DNA from: Cryptomeria japonica
Taxonomy: Eukaryota; Streptophyta; Pinopsida; Cupressales; Cupressaceae
Reading direction: 5' to 3'
DNA: 64,000 nt
NCBI RefSeq assembly: GCF_030272615.1
Contig: NC_081413.1
Span: forward strand, 338,050,802-338,114,801
Shown: positions 1 to 11,295 of the stretch, piece by piece
Layout: each line of letters starts with the position of its first letter
Numbering within the stretch: the stretch's first letter is position 1
Made by a program: the position numbers and the translations under genes
The notes under the pieces: model-generated
Told to the model about the DNA's origin: nothing
Database searches by the model: none
What the model saw: only the letters and a program-made list of their open reading frames with translations

Positions 1-3000
1 TCATAGGAGGGGAAGGGGAGAGGATACAATAAATCAAAGATACAGTAAAAATACATTTGGGGTTATATTTCCAGATCAGGGAATCCTCTTCCTTATTCAG
101 CCAAATAGCAGACAATTGAGTTTTGAGCTTAGAGAGACTAGGATGAATACTATCAAAGTTCTGCTAGTTGTTCCCATTCTAGTAATCTGCCACTAAGGTA
201 CCAAAAGAGCCAATATAGGAGGGGGCATGGGAAGCCCACTCATAGAAATCCATAAGGGGTTTGTCAAAAAGCCAAGGATCCTCCCAGAATCTAAATTTTC
301 TGCCATTTCCAATTTTCCATGTCACCCCTTTAGCAATCACATCTTTACATTTAGAAACATGGTTCCAGATATGTGATCCATTTATGCTGATATCCGAATT
401 AAGAAAAGAAGAAAGAGAAGATGACAAAAGAGAATACTTACTTCTCCAAATTTTGCACCATTCAGAATCAAAGTGAAACCATCTCCAAGCTTGTTTAGAC
501 AAGAGAGCTTCATTTAAAGTGCGAATCCTCCTAAGCCCCAGACCACCTTTTCTTTTTGGCTTGCAGACCTGATCCCATGCCACCAAGGACATTCTTTGCT
601 TTTCCTCAACCCCAAACCATAGGAATCTTCTTTGAATTTTCTCAATAGCTTTAGCATACTTGACTGGAATTCTGAATAAGCTCAGAGCATAAATGGGAAT
701 ACTTTGAAGAGTAGCCTTAAGGAGAAGGAGCTTACCAGCTTGACTTAAGAGAGCCCCTTTCAAACCTGCAAGTTTTTTGTGAAATTTATCAACCAACAAA
801 CTCCAATAGGAGTCAGGAGGGGCAATCCCCATGGGAGACCAAGGTAGGTGGCAGGAAGGTCAGCAATTTTACACTCTAGAATTTTGTTGATCCTTTGTTG
901 TCTTCTCTCCAGTGTATTAATGAAAAAGACATCACTTTTGACCCAGTTAATAAGCTGCCCCATAGCAAAAGCATATTTACACAAAGTACTCTTCAAAACT
1001 TTAGCTTCTGAGATGCTTGATTCCCCCATAATTATTGTATCATCAACAAACTGCTGGTGTGAACAAATAAGGTCAGTAGAAGAAGGTTTGAGGCCCTTAA
1101 AGGATCCTATCTGCACCAAGTTTTCCATGGTCCGACCAAAGCATTCTGCCAAAATAATGAAAAGGATGGGGGAGATAGGATCTCCTTGCCTAAGACCTCT
1201 CGAAGCTTGGAAAAAGGTTGAAGGGGAACCATTGACAAGGACAACAAAGGACGCATAAGTAGTAAGTTGGGAGAAAAGATCCACAACTCTTGGGGCAAAC
1301 CCAAAGGAAGAGAGAACTTTCTGAAGAAGAGACCAGTCAACCTTATCATAGGCTTTGGAGAGGTCAAGCTTAAGGATGAGGCCCTGCTTCTTTGCTTTAT
1401 CAAGAGAGTGAATATTCTCATGAACAGTAATAATGGAATCGAGAATTTGTATTCCAGGAACAAACCCATTCTACTAGTGTTTAATTAAAGCTGGGAGAAT
1501 AGACAAGAGTCTAGAAGTCAGGACCTTAGATATGATCTTGTAAAAGGAATTGCAGAGGCTAATAGGTCTGAACTTATCCAAAGAGTCGGCACCTTTAGTC
1601 TTGGGGATGAGAGCAATAAAAGTACCATTGATTTCCTTCAAGAGTTTTCTAGTCCCAAAGAATTCCTTAACCCCATTAGCAACATCATTCCCGATAATGT
1701 CCCAAAACTCTTGAAAAAAGACAATTGGGAAACCATCAGGACCAAGAGCTTTGTTTCAATCAAAGGATAAAACAACATTTTTAATTTCTAAGGTGGAAGG
1801 AATGGAAGAGAGAAATACATTATTTTGGGCATCAATGAGACGAGGAATGTTCTGGAGAAAAGAGGACTGAGCTTCAGCATCCAGACTTTGATCCCTCGTT
1901 AGGAGGTCTGAGAAATACCTCTTAGCTTCATTCCTTATTTCATCTTCCTTGACCAACTCCCCACTGTCCACAACTAACTTGTTAATCCTGTTGGCTGCTT
2001 TATGTTTGATGGTTGACATATGGAAGAATTTTGTATTCCTATCTCCTTCTTTGAGCCACATGCATCTCGATCTCTACTTCCAGAACATTTCCTCTTTAGC
2101 AATAATGTCATGGTATTTCTTAAGAATCTCATTCTCCTCAGCAATAGGAACAGTACTGAACCATCCTTCTAGATCTGGTCCTATATTTCTTTAAGGTTTT
2201 CCTGAATTTTACTCTTAGCCTCAAATATATTCCCAAAGCTATTCTTATTCCAGATTCGAATGTTGTCCTTCACACTTTTGAGCTTCTTAACAACTTTGAA
2301 AATTTTCGTTCCCTCATCTTGGATACTCCACCATTTTTTAATATATTTTTTAATGTCGGGATGAAGAGTCCACATTTTTTAAAATCTAAAGGGATAGTTT
2401 TTTCTTCTATTGATCGGATCAGCATTGAAAGTGATTGGAAAGTGATCGAAACCAACCTGAATATGTGCAGACAAAGAACAGAAATACTGACTGTACCAAT
2501 CATCAGAAATTAGAGCTCGGTCAAGGCACACTTGAATAAGGTCATTACCATTTCTTCTATTAGTCCAAGTGAAATTACAACCCTGTATCTCCAAATCATT
2601 AAGAGCTAAGGAATAAATAAAATCCATAAGGGCCATCCTGCTTTCCAGCTGAGGAAGACTACCTACAAATTTTTCCTCCTCTTTCAAAGGTGTATTGAAA
2701 TCCCCCATAACCATCCAGCTTAGATTTTTGAAACTTTCCCTAGCCTGTCTAATCCTTTTCCAAAAAGAGTTTCTAGCCTTTAAGGTATTAGGAGCATAAA
2801 TGTTTGTGAGAACCCATGAAAAGCCATTTTTAAGATGCTCAAATTTAATACAAGAAAAATTACTTTCCTGAATAATGACCTAGCCTTTAACAGTGTTGAG
2901 ATTCCAGATGGTTGCAATGCCTCCAGAAGCACCCTCAGAACTTCCCCCACTAATATTACCATTTTTGAAGATCTTCAAAGATTCAACTTTTTCTCTACTC

Positions 3001-3116
3001 ATTTTGGTTTCTTGAATAAGAAAAATGTCAGGATTGCTATCTCTTATCATATTCCTAATAATATCATGTTTATGGGGATCGTTTAGACCCCTTATGTTCC
3101 AAGAAATTATCTTCAT
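1..3116 (-). pseudogene. LINE ORF2: endonuclease and reverse transcriptase, broken
   Basis: In LINEs this protein nicks target DNA and reverse-transcribes the element RNA. The start MKIISWNIRGLN at 3116 is the classic endonuclease N-terminus; IQETK and GDFN follow, the latter near 2700. The RT shows LKEGDRNTKFFH (about 2050), GPDGFP (1735), GLRQGDPISP (about 1180) and QFVDDT, a variant of FADDT (about 1045). The thumb/connection region and GGLGLRR (about 535) lead into the zf-RVT region, cut by the window edge. In-frame stops: 2880 TAG, 2379 TAA, 2181 TAG, 2074 TAG, 1756 TGA, 1474 and 1471 TAG TAG, 179 TAG, 164 TAG. Frameshifts lie near 2150-2180 and 833-840. Between breaks the frame is preserved, so it decayed by point mutation. 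Confidence 0.93.
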
Positions 3117-3118
3117 AG

Positions 3119-4852
3119 CTACTTACCAATTCCCAGATCCTTGAGAGTCTTTTGAGTTCCATCTGCTATGTTCTTGCTGGCCTCCATATCTCTAACTTTG
3201 TGGTTAGAGGGTCGTCCTGGGGAAGAGGAGACGTATCCCACATCAACTTGAGCTATTCTATTAGATTTCCTAATCAGGGATGTCGAGGGTGTTGCTGCTT
3301 TCTTACTCCTATGTTTAGGCTTCTTCCATTCCATTTCTGACAGAGGAGCCACTTCCGGATTGATGAGGATTTTGGAAATTTCATCTTCATTACCCCATTT
3401 AGGAGTTTTGGACTCAGTTGAAATAATGTTTGTTGTTCTTGAGTTCTGATCCGAATCTGAAAGACTCAATCCCAAAATTGCACACTTTTGGGCTTCTTGA
3501 ATTTCAGAACTAGGTATTGCTACAGAAGAGTTTGTCCTTTCAACTTGTGGATCTGGGATTTCACCTTCCTCAGGTTGATAGTTTCTAGCTTCCACTGCCT
3601 TGTTTTCATATGTGTCATCAACCACTTCATCTTTCGCATTTGGAGGATCATTCTGATCATTCAAATCCTTTTTATGAGTTGTTTTTGTGGGACTAGCTTT
3701 GGTTGTTTCATTTCTATCTGCTTCTTGTACCGTGGGACTGAAGATAGAGTTTGAGGCTTCCTTCTATTCCCCCAAAGGAGAAAAGCGATTGGAATTTTCT
3801 TCCTTATTTTCTATGTTTTTAACTTGCCACACCCATTTCTCTGACACATTTTGGCTTTCAATCTGAGGTTTAAACTGATTAGGCTCCGCCTTTTGCTTTT
3901 TTGGGCAAGATTTTGCCCAATGACCTACCTTTTTACAGTGGAAACATGCAAAACGAATAGTTTCATATTCTATATGTTGCTTCCAAGTTCCTAGTTTTGA
4001 AACTAGATCAATCTGTTCCAGCATATCTGCCTCAGGGGCTACTCCAACACAGAACCTTGCATGGGTTAATCTTCTTTTTGAGGCAGTGACTGGGTCTATA
4101 AAGAGCAGCTCACCAAAAGAACTTGCTATTCCAGAGAAGATGCTTTCTGCCCAATACTCAAGAGGCAATCCTGGGAGTTTTATCCAAACAGGAACCTGCG
4201 CTAGAAGAGAATCATTCATGTTCAATTTTGGATGCCATTTTCTTAGAACCAGGGCTGTCTTTCCCACCATCCAGGGACTCCCGCACAAGATTTTAACCTT
4301 GTCTTCTTCGCATGAAAAAGAGAAAGACAGAAGACCTTTGGGTAGTGCCAAGACCTCAATGTTTCCTTTAAGGGCCCATTTTTTATTAACAAAGGCCCTA
4401 ACAACTTCAATGTTTGGGCACGGACCCATAAATTTCCCTACCAAGGAGTTTGACATACTATTGATATTATGGTCCAGAACCTGGTCAGGGATGGAGATAG
4501 CAAACTTACCACCAGAAGGGTCAGAAATTTTCTTAATAGGAGGAAGGGAGGATTTACCAGTTGGTCTAGTTCCAAAAAGGGAAGACCATTTTTTCCCCTC
4601 CCTCCCGTTATCCATGAGGTCAACTAGTGGCATGGCCCTCCCATCGGACCCTTCCCCCAGATGCCCAAAAGAATCCGCTGTCATGGCAAACAGAGTACCA
4701 TTGGACTGTGAGTCAGCAACAGGAACTAGGAAGTCCGGGGGCTTGTCCTTATCATCAATAGGACCAGTGCCATTGATCTGGCCTCTCTCACCATTGGAAC
4801 TAGGGTTCCCGCCTTGCTGGAAATTTGAATTTTGAGCTCCCGCTCCTCCCAT
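3119..4852 (-). pseudogene. LINE ORF1: DUF4283/zinc-knuckle RNA-binding protein
   Basis: ORF1 of plant L1 elements binds the element RNA. Translation from the ATG at 4852 gives a Gly/Asn-rich N-terminus, a DUF4283-like core (residues about 125-250, with PVWIKLPGLPLEYW), then one CCHC knuckle, CFHCKKVGHWAKSC. The frame ends at TAG 3764-3766 but stays open beyond it to TAG 3119-3121. The original protein was therefore about 577 residues with an acidic, Ser-rich C-terminal tail, and 3764 is a later nonsense mutation. The final stop lies two bases before the ORF2 ATG, suggesting coupled translation. Apart from 3764 I see no break. Confidence 0.9.
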
Positions 4853-4879
4853 TTGCAGTTATGTGTGTGTGTTTATTAT

Positions 4880-7800
4880 TATTCTTTTATAACATTTATT
4901 CAATCATTTTAAATAGCTTAACCAAAAACATAATTAGAATTGCATCAAATCAAAATGGATAAAGGAGGGTTGTGACAACCACTATCTATCACATTCTTTG
5001 AGTATTGCAATTTTAAAGTTCTCTTTTGATTTTCAGTCATGCCATCTGGACACTTCATATGTTTGAGGTAATATAAAATGTCTTTGTACCATGTTGTATG
5101 TTCAATACTAAAATTAGTTTCTTCCAACCTGATTTCATTTATTTGTGACTTCTCAATATCTGCTTCAGCCATGAGTTTAGCTAATCCCTATCCTTTTATG
5201 ACTTGTGAAATCTTAAGCTTAATGTCGAACTCTTGAATTTGATTTATCCATTTACATCTTTTCCCTGTGACCTTAGTTTGTCTAAATATATCTTTCACCG
5301 CTGCATTAGGGACATAAGCTATCACCTTTGCCCCCACCAAATATGGCCTAAAGTGTTTGAAAGGTTTTACAAGGGCATAGGCTTTCTTTTCATTTATCTC
5401 ATACTTTATTTTAGTAGGGCTCAATGATTTGCTGAATTATGCAATGGGTTGTTCACAACCATCTTTATTCTTTTGTAATAGTACCGTTGCTACTGTGTGA
5501 CAAGAAGCAAAGGGGAATATAAAAAATGCTTTACTGAAATATGGTGATATCAACACAAGTGATTCAGTTATTGCCCTCTTGATGGCTATAAATGCATCCA
5601 ATACTTCAACAGTCCAGTCTATTTTAGCTCCCTTTGGTAACATCTGCACTATATGTTTTACAATATCTGTGAAATTCAAGATAAATCTTCTGACAAAGTT
5701 TATCTATCCTAGGAATGACTGAATGGCCTTAACGGTTTTTGGGATAGGGACTTCATTGATTGCAGCCACCCTCTCTGGATCAATTATTACTCCTTTAGAT
5801 ACTATATGTCCTAAAAGCTTACCTTCCTTAATACCAAAATGATATTTCTTTGGGTTGAGTGATATCCCATATTCCAAAGCCCTTTTGAAAATATTTTCCA
5901 AGTGATTGCAATTATCTTCTACCCTTTTTGAGTAGGAAGTCATGTCATCTTGATATACCACCATGATCATATCAATAAGTTCTGCAAATGCTACATCCAT
6001 TTCCCTTTGGAAAGTGGCTCCTGCATTAGTCAACCCAAAGGGAATTCAAGCATATACATATGTACCCCATGGTGTTGTAAAAGTTGTCTTGTACTATTCA
6101 AGCTCTTTGACCTTTACTTGGTTATAACCTGAAAATACATCCATCATGGACAACTCACATCCGGTTACTTTCTGCAATATTGTGTCCATATTGGGTAGAT
6201 GATAATTATCTTTTAATGATGATATATTTAGGTTTCTAAAATCCATGCATAGTCTAATATCTCCATTCTTTTTAATGCCAGGTCCCAAATTTGAAACCTA
6301 AGTAGAATACCTACATGGTTTAATTATTCTTGCATCTTTCATTTTAATTATTTCTTCTCTCATTTTGAGTAACAATGTAGGATTTATAGGCCTTTGTTTA
6401 TGTCTGAATGGTTTAGCATCTAGTTTGAGTGGTATCTCATGCTAAAATAAGTCCTCTCTGTAGGCTTTAAGATCATCATATGACCAAGCAAACACATGTC
6501 TGTATTTCCTAAGTAAAATCGCCAATTCTTGCTTCATTTTATGGGTTAACCTCCTCCTAATGTACACATATCTTGGAGATTCTTCATTGCCTAAATTAAC
6601 CTGCTCAACATCACTTTCTTTGGCCAGAGTTACTTTTGTTTCCATCTTGTCTTGTGCATTAAAAGTTCTTTCTAATGCCACTAAACATTTTGGTAATTTA
6701 TTATATTTCAATTGTATGATTTCCTGACCAAACAAAGTTTCTTTCCCATCCGTCTTTTCCTCAAAGTTGTTAAAGTTAATGGCCTATGCTTGATAGTGAT
6801 CCACACATTGCAAGAAATTTAGTAAATCAACATCATCTTGGAAAATCCGCCAATTATACAGATTACTAGGAATAGAGGGTCTGACTTTTAATTCCACTTC
6901 TAATACTCCATTCAGTGTCACATTATTTTCTTTTAATGCAATATTTGCTAGGAAATAAACCATTATATTCTTTGACCTATCAATCCAACTGATTTGGAAA
7001 GCATCAAATAGTTCTATTGTATCCCATATTGCATTTTTGTATTGCTTTAGTCTGAGATGTTTAGAAGCATATTTCTCTCTAATTTGAGACACTATCAATT
7101 TTGAATCCCCAAACACACTAAGCATCTGGATTCCATGTTTAACTGCTAGATTTAATCCAATGAGCAAGGCTTCATACTCAACAATATTGTTTGTACATTC
7201 AAATATTAGTTTGAAAGAAGATTTGAATGTTTCTCCATTTGGTGAAATGAATAAAACTCTAGCCCCACTTCCTTCCTTGCTACATGATCCATCAAAGTAC
7301 ATGCGCCATAATTGATCCTTATTTTCTTGGATGTAGGATTTAATTGGGGTCATCTCTTCTATTTTTGGATTTGTTAATTGCACCTTAAAATTTTCCATAT
7401 CTAATTGGATGAAGCATATTTTCTCAATAGGTTTGATGTCCTCAATAATATGAGGAGAGTGAGGCTCTCTTTCAATTTTTACTTCATGTCCATTTATTGG
7501 TATAGTGGCATATGACAAATCCAATTGGACATGTCCACCTATTAGATTTGACCACTGTCTGGATAATAGCATCCCATAATTTGAGGGAACATCTATTACC
7601 ATGATATTTGTCTTGTAAGAGGCTTTGGGGCATGCTGCCAACTTGAATTGTATATCTCTCATGACACCCACAACTGGAACAAATCTGTTATCCATAGCAT
7701 AGCATTTACCAAATATAGTGTCTACACTCATTCCAAGTTCTCTCATAACTCCAACAGGCATGACATTTATTGCTACCCTTGAATCTATCATGCAATTCTT

Positions 7801-8571
7801 AATCCTTTTGTTATTAATTTCAAAAGTTAAATAAAAAGGGTCCACTTGAGTAGGATTTTTTGTTATTGTAGATCCTAAATATATCAGTGGGGTTGGATCA
7901 ACTTCACTTCTTTTGTTCTTATCATTATGTTTGTGCTCTCTTACTTTCTCCTTTGGGATATTTGTAATCATCTTCAAATTCTTTTCTTTATATTCAGGGA
8001 ACTTCATCATTTCAAGTAGAGGAACATAAACCTTCATTTGTGTCAGGGCATTAGTAATGTCAAATGATGTGGTGACAGGTACCATTGGGACTTTTATCAC
8101 CTCATCCCTTTCACTCCTTTGTAACTTTGTAGCTTTAGGATCCTTCTCTCTAGTTTTTTTTGAATCTTCTTCTTGGATCTTGTTTGGCTTAGTTGTTTGC
8201 TTGGGTACTTTGTTATTCTCTTTCATGAACATGCCAGAGAGATTTCCTTGTTCAAGATTTATAGTTCTATTTCTTAGATTATAAGTCCTTTTGGCTTGTT
8301 CAATTGTAGCTGCTATAATTCTCTCTCTTTCTTATTCAGTAGGGATCCTGAGCTTGACTTCATCTTCTTCATCTGAAAATATCTATTGTACATATTGTTG
8401 ACTGATTCATTTGGAACTTATACCATATTCCCCTTCCTCTTCAGATGAGTTGTATTCTTCAAATGATAACATGTTTATAGTTTGATCATCTGCATACCCT
8501 TCATAGCTTTCTTCTTCTTCCTATAACTTCTTTGCTACTATATATTGAGAAGGAGAATGAGGCATGTCACA
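4880..8571 (-). pseudogene. gypsy 1 pol: PR, extra RNase H, RT, RNase H, INT start
   Basis: Polyprotein that would cleave Gag, copy RNA to DNA and integrate it. Domains along the minus strand: protease with CMIDSRVAINVMP (about 7790; the usual DSG/DGG reads DSR); an RNase H-like domain with YFDGSC, NIVEYEAL and GDSKLIV (about 7310-6930; Asp, Glu and Asp present); RT from about 6490, with LCMDFRNLN, the active site as YQDD (about 5955), and LLGHIVS; a second, canonical RNase H (about 5640-5230); then the pre-integrase segment WYKDI (about 5090). From 8232 to 4945 everything is one frame, with stops at 6784, 6442, 6298, 6094, 5704 and 5188 (all TAG), 6046 (TGA) and 5437 (TAA). Confidence 0.9.
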
Positions 8572-10012
8572 AAAAAAACCATATACTATCATCTATCATA
8601 TGATTCACAGATCTCTTCAAAGGATCTGGGGGCTGCATAATGTTTGTCTGATGCTTTTCCACTAGTTTTCCATCCTTACATGCAATATTGTAAGGCATAT
8701 CATGTAATTTGGGCCTATCACAATGAAAGAACTATTGCTTTTCTATTTTGTTTACCTTCATAGATAAATCTTTTAAAGCACTCAATACTTTATATATCTT
8801 GTCTTCATCCTTAGTCTGCTTGGGAGCTCTTGGATTAAATAATTTGGTGTCATCTCTCTTCCCAACCCTTCCAACAACTTTCATGTTATTCTCTATGGTT
8901 ATAGAGGTCTTCATTACCTCTTGAAGAGTTGTAGGGTTTTTGGTTCTAAGTTTATAATTTGTTTTGCTATCAAAATCATTTATGTAATAAAGGATACTTA
9001 CTTCAGGTACCGGTTTTATCTTATTAGGAATTCTGCTCATAACTTTGTTTTATTTTTTGTTGAATTGAACCACTGTCTCATTTTTTTCCTTCTTGATACT
9101 TATGATCTTGTGTAATGCAAACTCGGGGCTATTATGATCCCCATACTGTTCAAGGAAAAGCCTTTTAAATTCTGCAAGGTTGCTTATCGAAGCATCAGGT
9201 AATGTTCTAAGCCAATCCCTTGCATCTTCTATTAGTGATTGCATGAACAAATTCATTTTGACATCTTCATAAGGAAGGCAGAAATCCTCCATGACTGTAT
9301 CAAAGGCTTTGCAGTACGCTTCTCCAGTGATAGCATTGCTACTTGTGAATTTTGGAATTGAAGTTCTGACTTCATTTGGAACGGGGTGAGGATAGACCAT
9401 CATTCCCAAGAAATCAAATTGCCTGATATGTTCTGTATTAAACAATCTAAAGCCTCCTTGGAAGTAATTACCATAGTTTTGGTTCACATTGTTGTATGGA
9501 TAAGTAAAAGAGGAAAATTGATTATGGGGTTGATACTGATTTTGATAGGCGAAGTTGTTAAAATGATTATACTATTTTTCATAAGGTATGTTATTATTAA
9601 CATGTGCAAAATTGTTCATCCTTTGGTTGTGTGTATGATATAAGGGATTGTCATGTGTTTTGAAATTTTCACCCCTTGCATTTGCTTCACCTCTGGGATT
9701 TTTCTCTTGTTTCAACCCTTGGGTTGTATTAGTATTTGTAAATGTTTCTTTGTACTTATTTAAATCATTATCAATATCGCCTTCATAAGTTTTGATGCCT
9801 AATTTAGCACACAATTCCACATCTTCTCGCGACCTCCCAGTATTTTTCATCTCCTCAGCCACCTCATAAAGTTGTTTCAAAAGTTCTGTAAGACGTTCTG
9901 GTGCATTTATTCCCCTTGAGCTAGATGAACTTGTTGAGTTAGTTCTTGATTTTGAGTGCTAGTTTTCAAAACCAAGAGGAACTTTATTTTTTCCTTTTCG
10001 TGCTTTGTTCAT
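8572..10012 (-). pseudogene. gypsy 1 gag, broken
   Basis: Gag packages the element RNA. A Retrotrans_gag-type core is clear around 9487-9050 (ARDWLRTLP, FKRLFLEQYG), with a Lys-rich tail to 8732. One frame runs from an ATG at 10012 to about 8580, crossing stops at 9959 TAG, 9572 TAG, 9050 TAA and 8732 TAG. The frame upstream of 10012 is open too, so the true start may be earlier. At a run of eight T on the coding strand (8572-8579) the sensible frame moves by one into the pol frame. I see no CCHC knuckle in this copy. Confidence 0.82.
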
Positions 10013-10338
10013 AGCTGCTAGATCTTCACTTCCTTGATACGTAGGGATTGTATTGTTCCTGTTTATTTCAAGATGAATGAGGATTAGTTTTAGAATAATA
10101 TTGGTTATATCTCTCATACATGAAATCATCCATTGATCTGTTTAGTGATCCTTTCTTTTGATTGTTTTGGTTTCTTTTCTTGTTGAATTCTAGCTACTTA
10201 ATAGGATGGCCTTGTGTTAATGACCTTCTTCTGTACATAAAATTTCTTATTTTAGAGTCACCACCTTTCTTCTTGAAAGGAAATTGTATTTTGTGTGTAA
10301 GTTCTTTCCCACAAAAGAGTCTTTCTTAAATGAATGTT

Positions 10339-10360
10339 CTCCCCAACAGAGTCACCAATC
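10339..10360 (-). promoter_or_regulatory. Primer-binding site of gypsy 1
   Basis: Directly inside the 5' LTR edge the minus strand reads GATTGGTGACTCTGTTGGGG. The position and the TTGGTGACTC...TTGGGGA form fit a tRNA-primed start of minus-strand DNA synthesis. I cannot name the tRNA with confidence. Part of it pairs with the LTR end (inverted repeat 10355-10386). Confidence 0.6.
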
Positions 10361-11295
10361 TGTTGGATCTCAAATCAACAGATTGGATAGGTTCTAAGGA
10401 GATGCCAACTCCTATGATCAAAACCTCCAATTGACTTGGCCAACTTATAGAGTGAACCTATTTGGTTACTAACTCCCTCACCTTAGGCTCTGCAACACCT
10501 GGGTGGGTATACCTATTCACTAGTCACTTTTGATGACTAATGCCTTTTATAGCAGATTGAGTATCTTGATCTAAATTTTTCCCTATCTCAGAATGGCATA
10601 GGTTCCTAGGATAGGTGGATTTTAGATGAGTTCAAGATTGTTTTTATGAAAGCAATTTGATCTTTGTGCTTGAAATTTATATGTACACACTATTACTAAT
10701 TGATTCTATATATCCTACTCAACTATTCCTATTTCTTTAAAGTAAAGGTAATTTATATGGTAAACAGTTGTTATTTATGAATGATTAGTGTCTTTCCTCT
10801 TGTTTGGGCCACAGAGACTATTACTTCAGCAGGACGTAATGTATGCTTCTATGAGACAATTTTTAAATCACCCCTAGGTAGATCTGTCAGTCACCTTTCC
10901 TCAAAAAGATCTATTTTAATAGTCTTAAGCTATAATTTGCTCAAATGAATTTAGCCCTTACTTTAGGAGACCATTCAAGGAACAGTTACAGTCCACGAGT
11001 AGGCCTTCTATTCAAATTAATAGTAGAAGAAAAATAAACTTCACTAGGAAGATACAAGCAACCATATCTTCTATGAGACAATATCACAGAACAACTGGCA
11101 ATTGAAATAAACAACTCACATCACATATGTAAAGGAAACAAAAGATGATTATATTGATAGAGTTTTGAAAGTTACAAAAACTGCCAAAGTATATAGAACA
11201 TCTATTTCCTCCTCTTTTTTAACAAAAAACCTCTCATATATATGAGAACAAAAACTATCTTTTACGAAAAGTCATGTCCCCTCCTAACATTAACA
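10361..11295 (-). repeat. 5' LTR of gypsy 1 (about 935 bp)
   Basis: On the plus strand it begins TGTTGGATCTC next to the primer-binding site and probably ends ATTAACA at 11295. On the minus strand that gives TGTTAATG...CAACA. The left edge is well placed. The right edge rests on the TG/CA rule and on where the aORF-1 frame ends, and cannot be confirmed without the partner LTR. No ORF is inside. Confidence 0.7.

Larger units (their letters stand above)
1..4869 (-). mobile_element. L1-type LINE, decayed, 3' end outside window
   Basis: A non-LTR retrotransposon read on the minus strand. From the right it has ORF1 (nucleic-acid binding, CCHC), then ORF2 with an AP-like endonuclease, reverse transcriptase and the start of the zf-RVT region, which runs off the left edge. 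No poly-A tail or 3' end is in view. Its 5' end lies within a few tens of bases upstream of the ORF1 ATG at 4852, where gypsy integrase-like sequence stops, so it inserted into the gypsy element to its right. The exact junction (about 4862-4885) is estimated. At least ten in-frame stops and two frameshifts make it inactive. Confidence 0.93.
4870..11295 (-). mobile_element. Ty3/gypsy element 1, left end cut by LINE
   Basis: Minus-strand LTR retrotransposon. From the right: 5' LTR (10361-11295), primer-binding site, leader, gag, protease, an RNase H-like domain, RT, a second RNase H and the first part of integrase. Integrase is interrupted near 4870 by the LINE, and the rest and the 3' LTR must lie left of the window. 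The right edge abuts aORF-1, whose reading frame stops making sense exactly there, so this element inserted into that ORF. The other end is missing, so no TSD can be checked. The tandem RNase H domains point to the Tat-like group. Confidence 0.88.

Noticed and set aside
4086-4835. A 249-codon ORF on the plus strand
   Set aside because: Antisense shadow of LINE ORF1, whose zinc knuckle and DUF4283-like core are on the minus strand.
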